NCBI RefSeq assembly: GCF_018613875.1
Contig: NZ_JAGGPJ010000024.1
Location: 36,796-100,795, forward strand
Origin: Arthrobacter sp. ISL-28
GTDB lineage: Bacteria; Actinomycetota; Actinomycetes; Actinomycetales; Micrococcaceae
Direction of reading: 5' to 3'
Length of the DNA: 64,000 nt
Part shown: positions 1 through 7,829 of the stretch, one piece after another
Position numbering within the stretch: position 1 is the first letter of the stretch
Layout of the letters: each line of letters begins with the position of its first letter
The notes under the pieces: model-generated
The model's database searches: none
Seen by the model: the letters and a program-made list of their open reading frames with translations, nothing else
What the model was told of the DNA's origin: nothing
Made by a program: the position numbers and the translations under genes

Positions 1-1
1 C

Positions 2-154
2 CTGTGGATCGGCCCAGGCAAACTGGCCAGCTCAAACGCCGAGCAGGTCACCCGCATCCGCACCGTCCTCGAGGCGCTCAACTTCGAAATCGCAACCCCC
101 GATGAAGCCCGGCAAATGCTCGGTCTCAATGGCAAAGACAACGTCGGCTTCTGA
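2..154 (+). CDS. BKACE-family beta-keto acid cleavage enzyme, C-terminal end (partial)
   Basis: Only the last 50 residues are present; the gene runs in from the left edge. The tail has a GPGKLASSNAEQV stretch followed by TPDEARQMLGL and a terminal VGF, which I recognise as the conserved C-terminus of the beta-keto acid cleavage enzymes (3-keto-5-aminohexanoate cleavage family). These metal-dependent TIM-barrel enzymes use acetyl-CoA to cleave beta-keto acids. The stop lies just before a CoA-transferase subunit A gene in the same direction, fitting a keto-acid/CoA operon. The catalytic region is outside the window, so the substrate class cannot be judged. Confidence 0.75.
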   Translation: MWIGPGKLASSNAEQVTRIRTVLEALNFEIATPDEARQMLGLNGKDNVGF

Positions 155-176
155 CCGGAGCAAAGGGACAATCAAC

Positions 177-440
177 GTGGACAAGACATACAGTTCCGCC
201 AGCGAAGCCGTCGCCGACATTCCCGACGGTGCATCCATAGCCGTGGGCCGCTTCGGGCTCTGCGGAATACTGACAGCGCTCATCACCGCCCTCCGCGAGC
301 AAGGAACCGGCGATCTCGAGCTCATCTCCAACAACTGCGGCGTGGACGACTGGGGCCTCGGCGTCCTGCTCGCTGACCGCCGCGTCCGCAGAGTCGTCGC
401 CTCCTACGTGGGCGAAAACCGAGAGTTCGCCCGCCAATGG
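177..440 (+). pseudogene. 3-oxoacid CoA-transferase subunit A (scoA/pcaI type), truncated
   Basis: The frame starts like this family (VDKTYSSASEAVADIPDGAS) from a GTG at 177, with a GGAG/AAAGGG ribosome-binding area upstream; an ATG at 129 overlapping the previous gene is also possible. It continues through the FGLCGI glycine-rich segment and ISNNCGVDDWGLG, then YVGENREFARQW, where similarity stops at about 440. Intact subunit A is about 230 residues, so roughly two thirds are lost. The break coincides with the start of IS5-type transposase sequence. One residue in the usual GGFGLCG motif reads R (VGRFGLCG). The enzyme would transfer CoA from succinyl-CoA to acetoacetate or 3-oxoadipate; this copy should be non-functional. 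Confidence 0.8.
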
Positions 441-1010
441 CACCAACCTTCCCCGCACCACAGGGGGCCATGTCGAATTACATGAATCTGTTTGATGAAC
501 CAGACGATCACGCGATCGGCCGGTCACGAGGCGGACTGAGCACCAAAATCCACGCCCTGGTCGATGGCAAAGGCAGGCCATTGGTGCTGCTGGTCGCCCC
601 CGGCCAAGGTGGGGACGCGCCGATGTTCACGCACTTGATGGACCACTTGAAGATCAAACGGGCCGGTCCGGGCAGGCCACGCACCCGCCCGGACCGTGTC
701 CGCGGCGACAAGGCATATTCGTCTCGGGCGATCCGGGGCCCAGTTGCGCGATCGAGGGATCCTGGCGGTCATCCCGCAACCATCTGACCAGATCGGCCAT
801 CGGAAACGACGTGGCTCGGCAGGCGGCAGACCACCGTCCTTCGACAAAGAGGACTGCGAAGGCCGCAACGTCGTCGAACGCAACTTCAACATCTTCAAAC
901 AATGGCGGGTCCTGGCAACACGCTACGACAAGCTCGCACTCAACTACCGCGGCGGAGCCGTTCTCCGTGCCATCAGCATCTGGCTCACAGCTTTAGGAGA
1001 CACGGCCTAG
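441..1010 (+). mobile_element. IS5-family (IS427-like) transposase remnant, frameshifted
   Basis: Two overlapping frames together encode the C-terminal catalytic part of an IS5-type DDE transposase: PDDHAIGRSRGGLSTKIHALVDG in the first frame up to DKAYSSRAIRG, then LRDRGILAVIPQPSDQ, RKRRGSAGGRPP, and NVVERNFNIFKQWRVLATRYDKLA in the second. The frame changes near 730-745. The N-terminal half and left end are missing because the sequence begins directly at the truncated CoA-transferase gene. I found no clear pair of terminal inverted repeats. It is a decayed insertion, with the 3' end of the transposase frame at 1010. Confidence 0.8.
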
Positions 1011-1189
1011 CCGCCTAACTCCCCTTGGTACCGTTCAGCGTGAAAATTCCGGCCTCGGTGGGCCAGTCAAGGGACGATTCGCGCGGAGTGATACCACGAG
1101 TTTAGAGCCGGGGATTAATCTGATGCGGGTTTCACGGACCCAGCAGGCCCTCACGCTTGAGGCAACTTACGAAGACGAGGTCCCTTGCG

Positions 1190-1543
1190 TCATACCTGGG
1201 CGGCAAGCTCGTGCCGGGTCAGGTTCAGGTACACATTTCCTTCTTCAACCCGGGTGATTGCATCGGCAGCCGCATAGGAGTCACTGGCCCAGAAACCGCG
1301 GGCGTCGATCTTGATGTATCCCGCGTGGAACAACCGCCGCGCCATCAACTCAGGTACTTTTGGTTCCCTTCCGAAGAGGGAATTCAGTCCGAGGGTGATC
1401 AAGTCTTGCTGGGAGGCGGCGACAGCTTCTTCGAACACCTCTGCTTTCTCATTGGGCGGGACGATTTGCTCGACGGTACCTATATCCTTCCCCGACACAT
1501 CAACAACCCGCATTCCCTTCGACACGGACTCTAGTACGTCCAC
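1190..1543 (-). CDS. Small PRC-barrel/DUF2171-like protein
   Basis: A 117-residue product if started at the GTG at 1543, which has GAGGAG 6 bases upstream; longer starts add a low-quality arginine-rich leader. The N-terminus carries GMRVVDVSGKDIGTVEQI, the signature of PRC-barrel or DUF2171-type beta-barrels, and the C-terminal third repeats a similar fold (GYIKIDARGFWASDSYAAADAITRVEEGNVYLNLT). Such proteins are usually small cytosolic, often stress-associated proteins of unknown function. It stands alone between IS debris and decayed sequence, reading toward the IS remnant. The family assignment is by pattern only. Confidence 0.6.
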   Translation of the reverse strand: MDVLESVSKGMRVVDVSGKDIGTVEQIVPPNEKAEVFEEAVAASQQDLITLGLNSLFGREPKVPELMARRLFHAGYIKIDARGFWASDSYAAADAITRVEEGNVYLNLTRHELAAQV

Positions 1544-1989
1544 AATCGTCTCCTCCACTCGCCTGCATGGCATTCCTTCGCCAGCCTTGCCAGGAACGCG
1601 GTAGCTTTCACCTCCGCGCCGCCAGCCCTGCAAACGTCGTACCCTGGACAATTTTCATTACGGCACCGTTGCGTCTGACGGTCAAGGGGTAGTCCCGCCC
1701 GGCGTCACATCGACCGGAGAGTGGCGGCCCCACGGCCGTCAGTCCCACGCCACAACGATGCGGGCAGACTGAGTGGGAAATGTTGAGGTCGATGCCGGTG
1801 AGGTGAGTTCCCGGAGCGCTTGATCCGGCGCTGCCCGTGGGGTTCCAGTCCTGGGTTCCTGGTCGCACCATTAGTCGGCTGGAGGACCCGGTTTCTACGC
1901 TGCTTCGTGAGGCGGCGTTGGCAGCGGTGACAAGCCGCTCCCAAGGCTCCTGCACATCAGCAACGCGCCGATGGGCAGCGGCCGGAGAA
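1544..1989. other. Intergenic sequence without a supportable gene
   Basis: Short frames on both strands show no recognisable motif and no ribosome-binding site. Plus-strand sequence near the right end may be an even more decayed upstream part of the lectin-like repeat gene that follows (short WQR-like matches only), but this cannot be shown by eye. Confidence 0.4.
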
Positions 1990-2370
1990 CCATGGACATG
2001 CTCATGAATCCGCGGATCTGGACTTCTGCCTCGTCACCCGCGATCCGCAAATCCACCCCAGTCAATTCTGGATTCTGAATTCCGTTGGACGTGTCCACAC
2101 GATCCAGCAGGCGAGCAACGGCCGCTTCGTTGACGCCCATGAAACCGCCGATAGGGGACTTGACTTCGGCCTCGTTACGCGCGAGCGGCAGAACAATGAC
2201 AGCCAACGCTGGGTGACGATCTCCCTGGGCAACGACGGAACACCCTTCAGGAGCTCAGCAACGGCCGCTTCGTCGACGCCTATGAATCCACGGATCCGAA
2301 GTTCCGCTTCATGGTTACCCGGAAAGTTCAAGACAGCAGCACACAACGCTGGATTATCCTTCCAAACTGA
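1990..2370 (+). pseudogene. Decayed gene with ~48-residue beta-trefoil (RICIN-like) repeats
   Basis: Translation of the plus strand shows three consecutive degenerate repeats. Repeat 1 keeps HESADLDFCLVTRDPQ and SQFWIL. Repeat 2 reads TIQQASNGRFVDAHETAD, LDFGLVTRERQNND and SQRWVTI. Repeat 3, in another frame, reads TLQELSNGRFVDAYESTD, FRFMVTRKVQDSS and TQRWIILPN, then stops at 2368-2370. The pattern (NGRFVDA, LVTRxxQ, QRWxI) resembles bacterial ricin-type lectin repeats. The frame shifts near 2240-2250, and there is no start codon or intact N-terminus, so it is a remnant. What it would have bound is unknown. Confidence 0.6.
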
Positions 2371-2565
2371 CCTCCCGGAATCACAGGAAGCCATCCACTT
2401 CCGGATCACTGGACAGTGACACGAGGCACTAAGCGGGGAGCGTCTAAATAACGATGGATTCAGGTTGGCCCAAACTAACTTCAGGATTAGGCACAAAAAA
2501 CGTCAGATAGAACTCGAATTGCCATTTTCCTGACTCCGACGACTGAGTCTGAGAAGTCAACCTGA

Positions 2566-3542
2566 CACTTAGCGCCGCAGGAGAGCCTGGTCTGCATCAC
2601 CGTCGACACCGACCGCATCGGGGCCACCCTGCGGGTGGACCTCCCCCGGCGCGACGGCGGCGAACTCGGCTACGCCCGAACCGTCGCCGGCTACCTCACC
2701 CACGACCGGAACGCCACGGCCGTCCTCTTCGCCGTCTACACCGCAACACCCTGGGACGCCGACCAGCCGAAACCGCGCGCGGCGATCATCGCCGCACTCA
2801 CCGGCGTGCTGGCCGAACGCGGCATCACCATCAGCGACGGGCTACTCGTCGGGAACCAGACCTTCACCCAATACGACGGCGACCCCCAAGACCAGCGTCG
2901 CAATCCCCCTGACCGCGACCCAGACCAGCGCCATCAACGCCGAATTCATCTACCGCGGCAGCAGCGTCGAAGAAACCGACCGGATCACGCTGCCTGAACC
3001 GACAAACAAACGCTACCAAAAGTGCCGCCGTCAAACACCACATGAACACGATCCGGACCCTCCCCGCCGACGAGGCAGTCGGCCACGCCCGAAAGCTCTG
3101 GGCAGGCATGCTGGACGCCAAAACCTACCCCACCGACGACCAGATCATCACTCTCATAGCCAACTTCCAATTCGCGGGCATCCGCGACCAGCTCATCGCA
3201 GACATCCCGGGCATCAAGAAACCCGCTCACCAAGTCCTCTTCGCCCAAACACACGGCAAGCCGCAATGGTCCCGCGTCGAACGGGCCCAGCAACTGCTGC
3301 TCCACGCCTACACCAGAACCAACAACCAACACGCCGCCCCACTACTTACCGCCCTCGGATACATCAACTGGTGGGAAGGCCGAGGAAGCAAAGCCCACCA
3401 ATTCCTCCAGCTCGCGCTCGAAGCTGACCCCGAGTACCGGCTCGCCAGACTCAGCGACCGAATGATCGGCTGCGGAATGATCGCAGGCTGGAACACCGAC
3501 AAGAACACGGCCTACCGGCCTGGTGGACTTGAAGGGCCCTGA
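2566..3542 (+). pseudogene. DUF4192 family protein, frameshifted and N-terminally truncated
   Basis: Three frames in succession carry one protein. The first (from about 2566) has ESLVCITVDTDRIGATLRVDLPR and later LAERGITISDGLLVGNQTFTQYD. The second, from about 2885, has TSVAIPLTATQTSAINAEFIYRGSSV. The third, from about 3020, has TIRTLPADEAVGHARKLW, then a C-terminal part with LTALGYINWWEGRGSKAHQFLQLALEADPEYRLARL. This order matches the actinobacterial DUF4192 family, whose function is unknown. The usual N-terminal LLSYVPHxLGF segment is absent behind an in-frame TGA at 2563. Two frameshifts and a missing start make expression of a normal product unlikely. Confidence 0.75.
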
Positions 3543-4217
3543 TGGTGCTGCGCATCAGAACCGTTCTCCATTCGGCTGTTCCAGCGAGGTCATGTTCTCG
3601 AAACCATCACGCGGACTGGAAGAACTGCAGGGAGCCAGGAGGGGCACAATGACCGAAAACCAGACCTGGCCGGGTTCCCGTCCCCCGGAGCCGCCGGCAA
3701 CTCCCAAACACGTCGGCAAACAGCACCACGCTGCTCGGCACGCAGCTGTCGGCCCAAATGAAGGATGGAAACTGTCCGGACGGTTTGGCTCTGAAGAAGC
3801 CACGCCGCCACGGTATTGCGACTACTACAGTTTCATGTCCTCGCCGATTTCATGACCTGGATCCGGGAGGCTTTTCACGCACACATGACCTGCCCCTGGT
3901 CCCCAAAAAGACAGGGCGATCCGGCGGCTGCTACTGGTTCTTGGCAGTGGCCACAAGGGAACTCCCTTGGTGCGCGGCTCTTGGGCTCACACTAAACAGG
4001 AGCTCAGACCAACAGGAGTGCACGAAACTCGACAGAAAAGGCGTATCGTTCGGTTTTGGTTTTGTGCAGGGTTTCGTGCATGAAGCCGGAGGAGGAAGCA
4101 CCCGGATTCCGCCGGGCACCCGGACGACGGAACCTTCCGGCCGTCGTGCACCGATGCCACCGTTACCGTGCACCCGTTCCTGTCCGGAGCCCTGGCGAAG
4201 GACTAGCGAGGCGAGCA
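3543..4217. other. Non-coding or decayed stretch
   Basis: Open frames of 60-170 codons exist on both strands but have biased, arginine/proline-rich compositions typical of chance frames in GC-rich DNA, and none has a convincing ribosome-binding site or motif. No tRNA, IS end or long repeat was recognised. Confidence 0.4.
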
Positions 4218-4251
4218 GGACTACCCCCAGTTGTGGGGGCAGCGGTAGTCC
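4218..4251. promoter_or_regulatory. Nested inverted repeat upstream of the leader ORF/SGNH hydrolase unit
   Basis: An outer repeat GGACTA (4218-4223) / TAGTCC (4246-4251) encloses CCCCCA (4224-4229) / TGGGGG (4234-4239) with a GTTG centre. It could be an operator or an RNA hairpin in a long 5' leader. A second inverted repeat, TCGGATGA (4296-4303) / TCATCCGA (4310-4317) with loop CGCTTC, follows, and CAAAAGG/CCTTTTG forms a third at 4391-4405. Which, if any, is bound by a regulator is not visible. Confidence 0.45.
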
Positions 4252-4421
4252 TACCAAGGTCTCCCCAAGGTTTCAGCGATAACTATTTAATCCTTTCGGA
4301 TGACGCTTCTCATCCGAGGGCATACCTACGGTGACGGCTTCGAGGCTCTTCCGTCAGCGCGTCGCGCATCCTCCCGCGCATCCTTCAAGCCAAAAGGCCC
4401 TTTTGACCCTTCTTCCCTCCA

Positions 4422-4439
4422 GATGACAGAGAGGTCATC
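4422..4439 (+). promoter_or_regulatory. Hairpin enclosing the ribosome-binding site of the leader ORF
   Basis: GATGAC (4422-4427) and GTCATC (4434-4439) are perfect inverted repeats that directly abut the ATG at 4440. The purine-rich ribosome-binding sequence AGAGAG forms the 6-base loop, with its last G in the stem. Folding would either present or partly hide the ribosome-binding site, which makes translational control plausible. Confidence 0.45.
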
Positions 4440-4553
4440 ATGCCCTCACTTATCCGACTCATAACGCTCTTGCTTCTCCTGCTGGCGACGCTCCTTCCCG
4501 CCGGCGGAGCGACCGCCTGCGCGACGCTGGCGGTGAAAGGAAAAGAATCATGA
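4440..4553 (+). CDS. 37-residue hydrophobic leader-type peptide
   Basis: The ORF starts at ATG 4440 behind GAGAGG and ends with a TGA that overlaps the ATG of the SGNH hydrolase gene (ATGA, 4550-4553), so the two are probably translationally coupled. The product is MPSLIRLI, an uninterrupted leucine-rich core of about 13 residues, then PAGGATACATLAVKGKES. It resembles a signal sequence with an Ala-rich cleavage zone and a short hydrophilic tail. Possible roles are a coupling leader, a small secreted or membrane peptide, or a remnant. No family is recognised. Confidence 0.45.
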   Translation: MPSLIRLITLLLLLLATLLPAGGATACATLAVKGKES

Positions 4554-5545
4554 AGAAACCATCGCCTCGAGGAACAGAGATCACGCGAGTTGAGTCAGGG
4601 GCACACCCGGGCACTGTCCGTGGAACTGCCATTTCCGCAGGTCCGGGCATGATGACTACTCACACTCACACCCGAGCGGGTTTTGCAGGGCGCCTGGGGG
4701 CGCTGGCCGTCGTTGTCGCCGGACTGGTGGCCGGCTCCGTAGCCACACCCGCAGCCGCACAGGACTCCGAACCGCTGGACTACGTCGCCCTGGGGGATTC
4801 CTATACCTCGGGCATCGGCGCCCCGAACATCAGCATCTCCCCGCTCTACGTTGATCCGGAGAATCCGCAGCCGTGTTACCAGGCATCGCCGGGCTACGTG
4901 GACGTGCTGGACGCGCGGGACGACGTCCAGCTCACCGCCAACGCCGCCTGCGCGGGCTGGACCGCCGCCATGGTGCCCCTCCAGGTCCAGGTAGCGTCGG
5001 CCGCCGGCCTGCTGAACGCAGAAACGGACTTGGTCACCATTACCGCGGGCGGCAACGACATCAAATTCCTGGACGTGCTCCAAGCCTGCCTGTTCCGCCC
5101 CCTGAAGGAGTGCAAGACGGTCGTCAAGGCCGCCGAAGCCGCTGCAAAGGCTGAGGTCCTCCCGGCCCTGACCGATGCCTACGCGGCCATCCGCGCCAAG
5201 GCACCCAGCGCCAAGATCGTGGTGCTGGGATATCCGCACCTGTTCTCGCCGGAATTCGGGGACAACGCCTTGATCGCGGACGAAGCCGCCAAGGTCTTCA
5301 ACAAGGGCACGGACACCCTGAACAAGGTCATCGAGGAGGCGGCCAAGAAGTCCCCCGGAACCGTCTATGTCGATGTCACCGACGAGTTCGCCGACCACGG
5401 CTTCGGCTCGCCCGATTCCTGGTTCACTTTCAATCCGGCGAACCCCTTGGACGGCGTGAGCTTCCACCCGACGGCCACCGGCTATGCCGAGGGCTACTAT
5501 CCGGCCGTCATCCGCGAAGTGGAAATCCCGACGCTACGGGACTGA
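4550..5545 (+). CDS. Secreted SGNH/GDSL-type lipase or esterase
   Basis: A 331-residue hydrolase. All diagnostic blocks are visible: GDSYTSG with the nucleophilic Ser shortly after the mature N-terminus, GGND (oxyanion Gly/Asn), and SFHPT with the catalytic His near the C-terminus. The family acts outside the cell on ester bonds of lipids or acetylated substrates. A signal peptide with a long hydrophobic run (ALAVVVAGLVAGSVA) and an Ala-X-Ala site (PAAAQDS) is clear. The upstream start at 4550 gives an unusually long 45-residue leader before it; an internal ATG at 4649 (MMTTHTHTR) would give a normal signal peptide, but 4550 is coupled to the 37-residue ORF. Paired cysteines suggest disulfides. 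It is the only clearly intact gene in the left 6 kb besides the small gene at 1190. Confidence 0.88.
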   Translation: MKKPSPRGTEITRVESGAHPGTVRGTAISAGPGMMTTHTHTRAGFAGRLGALAVVVAGLVAGSVATPAAAQDSEPLDYVALGDSYTSGIGAPNISISPLYVDPENPQPCYQASPGYVDVLDARDDVQLTANAACAGWTAAMVPLQVQVASAAGLLNAETDLVTITAGGNDIKFLDVLQACLFRPLKECKTVVKAAEAAAKAEVLPALTDAYAAIRAKAPSAKIVVLGYPHLFSPEFGDNALIADEAAKVFNKGTDTLNKVIEEAAKKSPGTVYVDVTDEFADHGFGSPDSWFTFNPANPLDGVSFHPTATGYAEGYYPAVIREVEIPTLRD

Positions 5546-5881
5546 CGGGCCTCCCGATGCAGCTGTCGCGCCGCGCCAAGATGCCGTCCTAGCCTCGGGC
5601 TTTCATGAGGTCTGGCCCTTCGGGGGTGTGTGTAAGTCCGGGCCGGAATCCGGAAGGCGCCGGGCGCCTCAATGAACCCGGCCGTCATCCTGCCGGGCAG
5701 GCTTAGTGCCGTGCTCGAGGAACCCCGCAGGCGATATACCGCCCCCCCAGTTCTACGCCGAACTTCTCCAGCGCCTCGATAGGGCGTTGGACGAAAAGTA
5801 GCTGTCAGAAACCATTGCGGGACTCGAAATGGCCGCTACGACGGACTCGCGAAGCTGGAGGTAGCGGGGGCCCCGTGTGGG
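5546..5881. other. Intergenic, no gene seen
   Basis: Contains only short frames without motifs. There is no strong terminator-like hairpin right after the hydrolase gene. Confidence 0.4.
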
Positions 5882-6172
5882 TCAGCCGATCTTCGTCCAG
5901 GCCCCGGAGTTCTTGCTTACGAACTCCTCACCGTCGTAGACGGTGACGAGCGGCCTCTACGGCGCATACGTGAGGAAGTCGTTGGCGATCGTGTCGCCCT
6001 GAGATCCGGTCCGTTCGCACTAGCAGTCGTGGATGCCCTTCGCCCCGGTCGGGACCTTCACCTGGTAGGTGCCTGCCGCGATGTCTTTTCCGACCGCGTA
6101 GGTGCCGTCTTCCATGGTGGTCTTGGGTGCGGGAGGCATTCCATTGGCAACGCGCTTGGGCTCGGCAACGAA
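5882..6172 (-). pseudogene. C-terminal remnant of a small secreted protein with two in-frame TAG codons
   Basis: On the minus strand one frame reads PPAPKTTMEDGTYAVGKDIAAGTYQVKVPTGAKGIHDC, TAG (6020-6022), CERTGSQGDTIANDFLTYAP, TAG, RPLVTVYDGEEFVSKNSGAWTKIG, then TGA at 5882-5884. The GTYxVG-DIAAGTYQ and VTVxxGEEFxS pattern matches small actinobacterial secreted or lipoproteins built of beta-sandwich repeats. The frame stays open across both TAG codons with sensible composition, so these look like point nonsense mutations rather than frameshifts. The N-terminal half is replaced by IS256-type sequence at about 6173. Confidence 0.65.
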
Positions 6173-6385
6173 CGTACCGTTGCGAGAGTTCCCGCTGCCG
6201 CGCCCGGACACGTCGAGCTTTACGTATCCGAGATGTTCATCCGTTTCCGCTTCTAAAGCCGTCTCCAGGACATTTTTCGTGAGCCGGTTCAACAGCCCGT
6301 CCGGGCCAACCAGGTCGATTCCTTGCTCTCTGGCCTGGGCCAGGAGCTGCTGCGCTAACTCTTGCTGATCCAAACCAGCGGCCAC
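6173..6385 (-). mobile_element. IS256-family transposase N-terminal fragment
   Basis: About 70 residues are recognisable: DQQELAQQLLAQAREQGIDL, LLNRLTKNVLETALEAE, TDEHLGY and GRGSGNSRNGT, which is the N-terminal part of IS256-type (mutator) transposases. The catalytic DDE region is absent. The frame continues directly into the secreted-protein remnant at 6172, creating a chimeric frame. No terminal inverted repeats were found. Confidence 0.75.
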
Positions 6386-6557
6386 CGGGCGTTGTAGTTG
6401 CCTACACAGGTTGGGTTGCGGGGCGAGCATCACCGGCTCGAACAAGTCCTCCCTAAGGGCCGCGGCTTTCCCCCTGCTTGCGCTCGTTCCGAGCCTCTTG
6501 AGCCGGCGGTTGCGTCATGGCAACCACCGGCTCAAGGGGATGGAAAGGTTCTGGGCT

Positions 6558-7829
6558 TCAGACTTCCTTCAGGCTCAGCCTCAGGGATTCGAGTAGCTGG
6601 TCTGCGTGCTTGCTCTTGAATACCAGGGGTGGCCTGATCTTCAGCACACTGTCGTCCCTGCCGATCCGGCTGATCAGCACCTTATTGCTCTTCATTGCCT
6701 CAACTATTCGTTTCGTTCGCTCAGGCGAGGGCGTTTGCCGTGAGTCGTCGGCGAAGATCTCGAAGCCGAAGAACAGCCCGGCACCTTTAATGGGACCGAT
6801 GAAGGAATACTCCTCCCCCAGCAGTTCAAGGGCTTCTTTGATTTCCGCGCCAAGGAGGACGGCCTTTTCAGGCAACTGCTCATCCTGCAGGATTGACAGA
6901 ACCGTGCTTCCGGCAGCCGCGGATACGGGGGTTCCTGCGAAAGTATTGAAGTAGTTGTTGACCGGGCCGAACTGATCCAGCATGTGGCTGCTCGTCACCA
7001 CTCCCCCGACCGGGTGGCCGTTCGCCATGGGTTTACCCAAAGTGACGAAGTCCGCCTGGGCACCGACGCGCTGGTGACCCCAGAAATGAGTTCCCGTGCG
7101 GCCGAACCCGGACTGTACTTCGTCGGCAACAATGAGTCCGCCTGCTGCATGGACCCGGTCGATGACGGCTGAAATGTATCCGTTGGGCAAGGAATTCAGG
7201 CCTTCGGTGGAAAAGAGGGAGTCGAACAGAAAGCCGGCGACACCGAACCCGCCTGCGTTCAGGGAGTCGATTGCGGCGTCCACCTCCTCGAGGGACTGCG
7301 AAAGGAGCTCGGACTCGCTCAGCGTGGTGCGGTCCAGGTCCGGAATGCGAATCGGCCTGACCTCAGGGGCCAGCCGTTCGCCCGTACGCAAGCCAGTTGT
7401 GAGGCCGGCCAAATAGGAAGTGTGGCCATGGTAGCTGAAGTCGGATACGAGAACGCCTGAGGCGCCGGTGGCCTGGCGGACCATCCTGAATGCCAGGTCG
7501 TTTGCTTCCGAGCCACTGTTGGTGAAGAGAACCTTATCCAGGCGGGAAGGAAAAGTGCTGAGGAGCTGCTCGGCGTAGTCCACGACGCGGTTGTTCAGGT
7601 AGCGCGTATGCGTGTTTAACCGGCCTGCTTGTTCTGCTATTGCGGCTACTATCCGGGGGTGGCAGTGGCCGACTTGAGGTACGTTATTGTAGGCGTCCAG
7701 ATACTGCTCGCCTCGGCTGTCGGTGAGGCATACTCCCGCGGCGGAGACGAACTCCAAGGGTTCATCGTAAAAAAGGGGAGAATAGGGGCCCAGGGTTGCA
7801 AAACGGCGTTGCAAAAGCGAAGCGGTCAT
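6558..7829 (-). CDS. Class III PLP aminotransferase fold, probable amino-alcohol-phosphate phospho-lyase
   Basis: A 423-residue fold-type I PLP enzyme starting at ATG 7829, which overlaps the TGA of the upstream kinase gene (ATGA). Visible features are TNSGSEAND (phosphate-binding region), SYHGHT, ADEVQSGFGRTG with the pyridine-contacting Asp236, and TLGKPMANG with the PLP lysine Lys266. Class III aminotransferases normally transfer amino groups, but members coupled to an APH-type kinase include phosphoethanolamine and 5-phosphohydroxylysine phospho-lyases, which release phosphate and ammonia to give an aldehyde. The coupled kinase and nearby amine-type permease favour that lyase role. The natural substrate (ethanolamine, 1-amino-2-propanol, hydroxylysine) is not determined by the sequence. 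Confidence 0.8.
   Translation of the reverse strand: MTASLLQRRFATLGPYSPLFYDEPLEFVSAAGVCLTDSRGEQYLDAYNNVPQVGHCHPRIVAAIAEQAGRLNTHTRYLNNRVVDYAEQLLSTFPSRLDKVLFTNSGSEANDLAFRMVRQATGASGVLVSDFSYHGHTSYLAGLTTGLRTGERLAPEVRPIRIPDLDRTTLSESELLSQSLEEVDAAIDSLNAGGFGVAGFLFDSLFSTEGLNSLPNGYISAVIDRVHAAGGLIVADEVQSGFGRTGTHFWGHQRVGAQADFVTLGKPMANGHPVGGVVTSSHMLDQFGPVNNYFNTFAGTPVSAAAGSTVLSILQDEQLPEKAVLLGAEIKEALELLGEEYSFIGPIKGAGLFFGFEIFADDSRQTPSPERTKRIVEAMKSNKVLISRIGRDDSVLKIRPPLVFKSKHADQLLESLRLSLKEV

Noticed and set aside
4595..5467. Minus-strand open frame opposite the SGNH hydrolase
   Set aside because: Glycine/valine-rich antisense of a gene with clear GDSY, GGND and HPT motifs.
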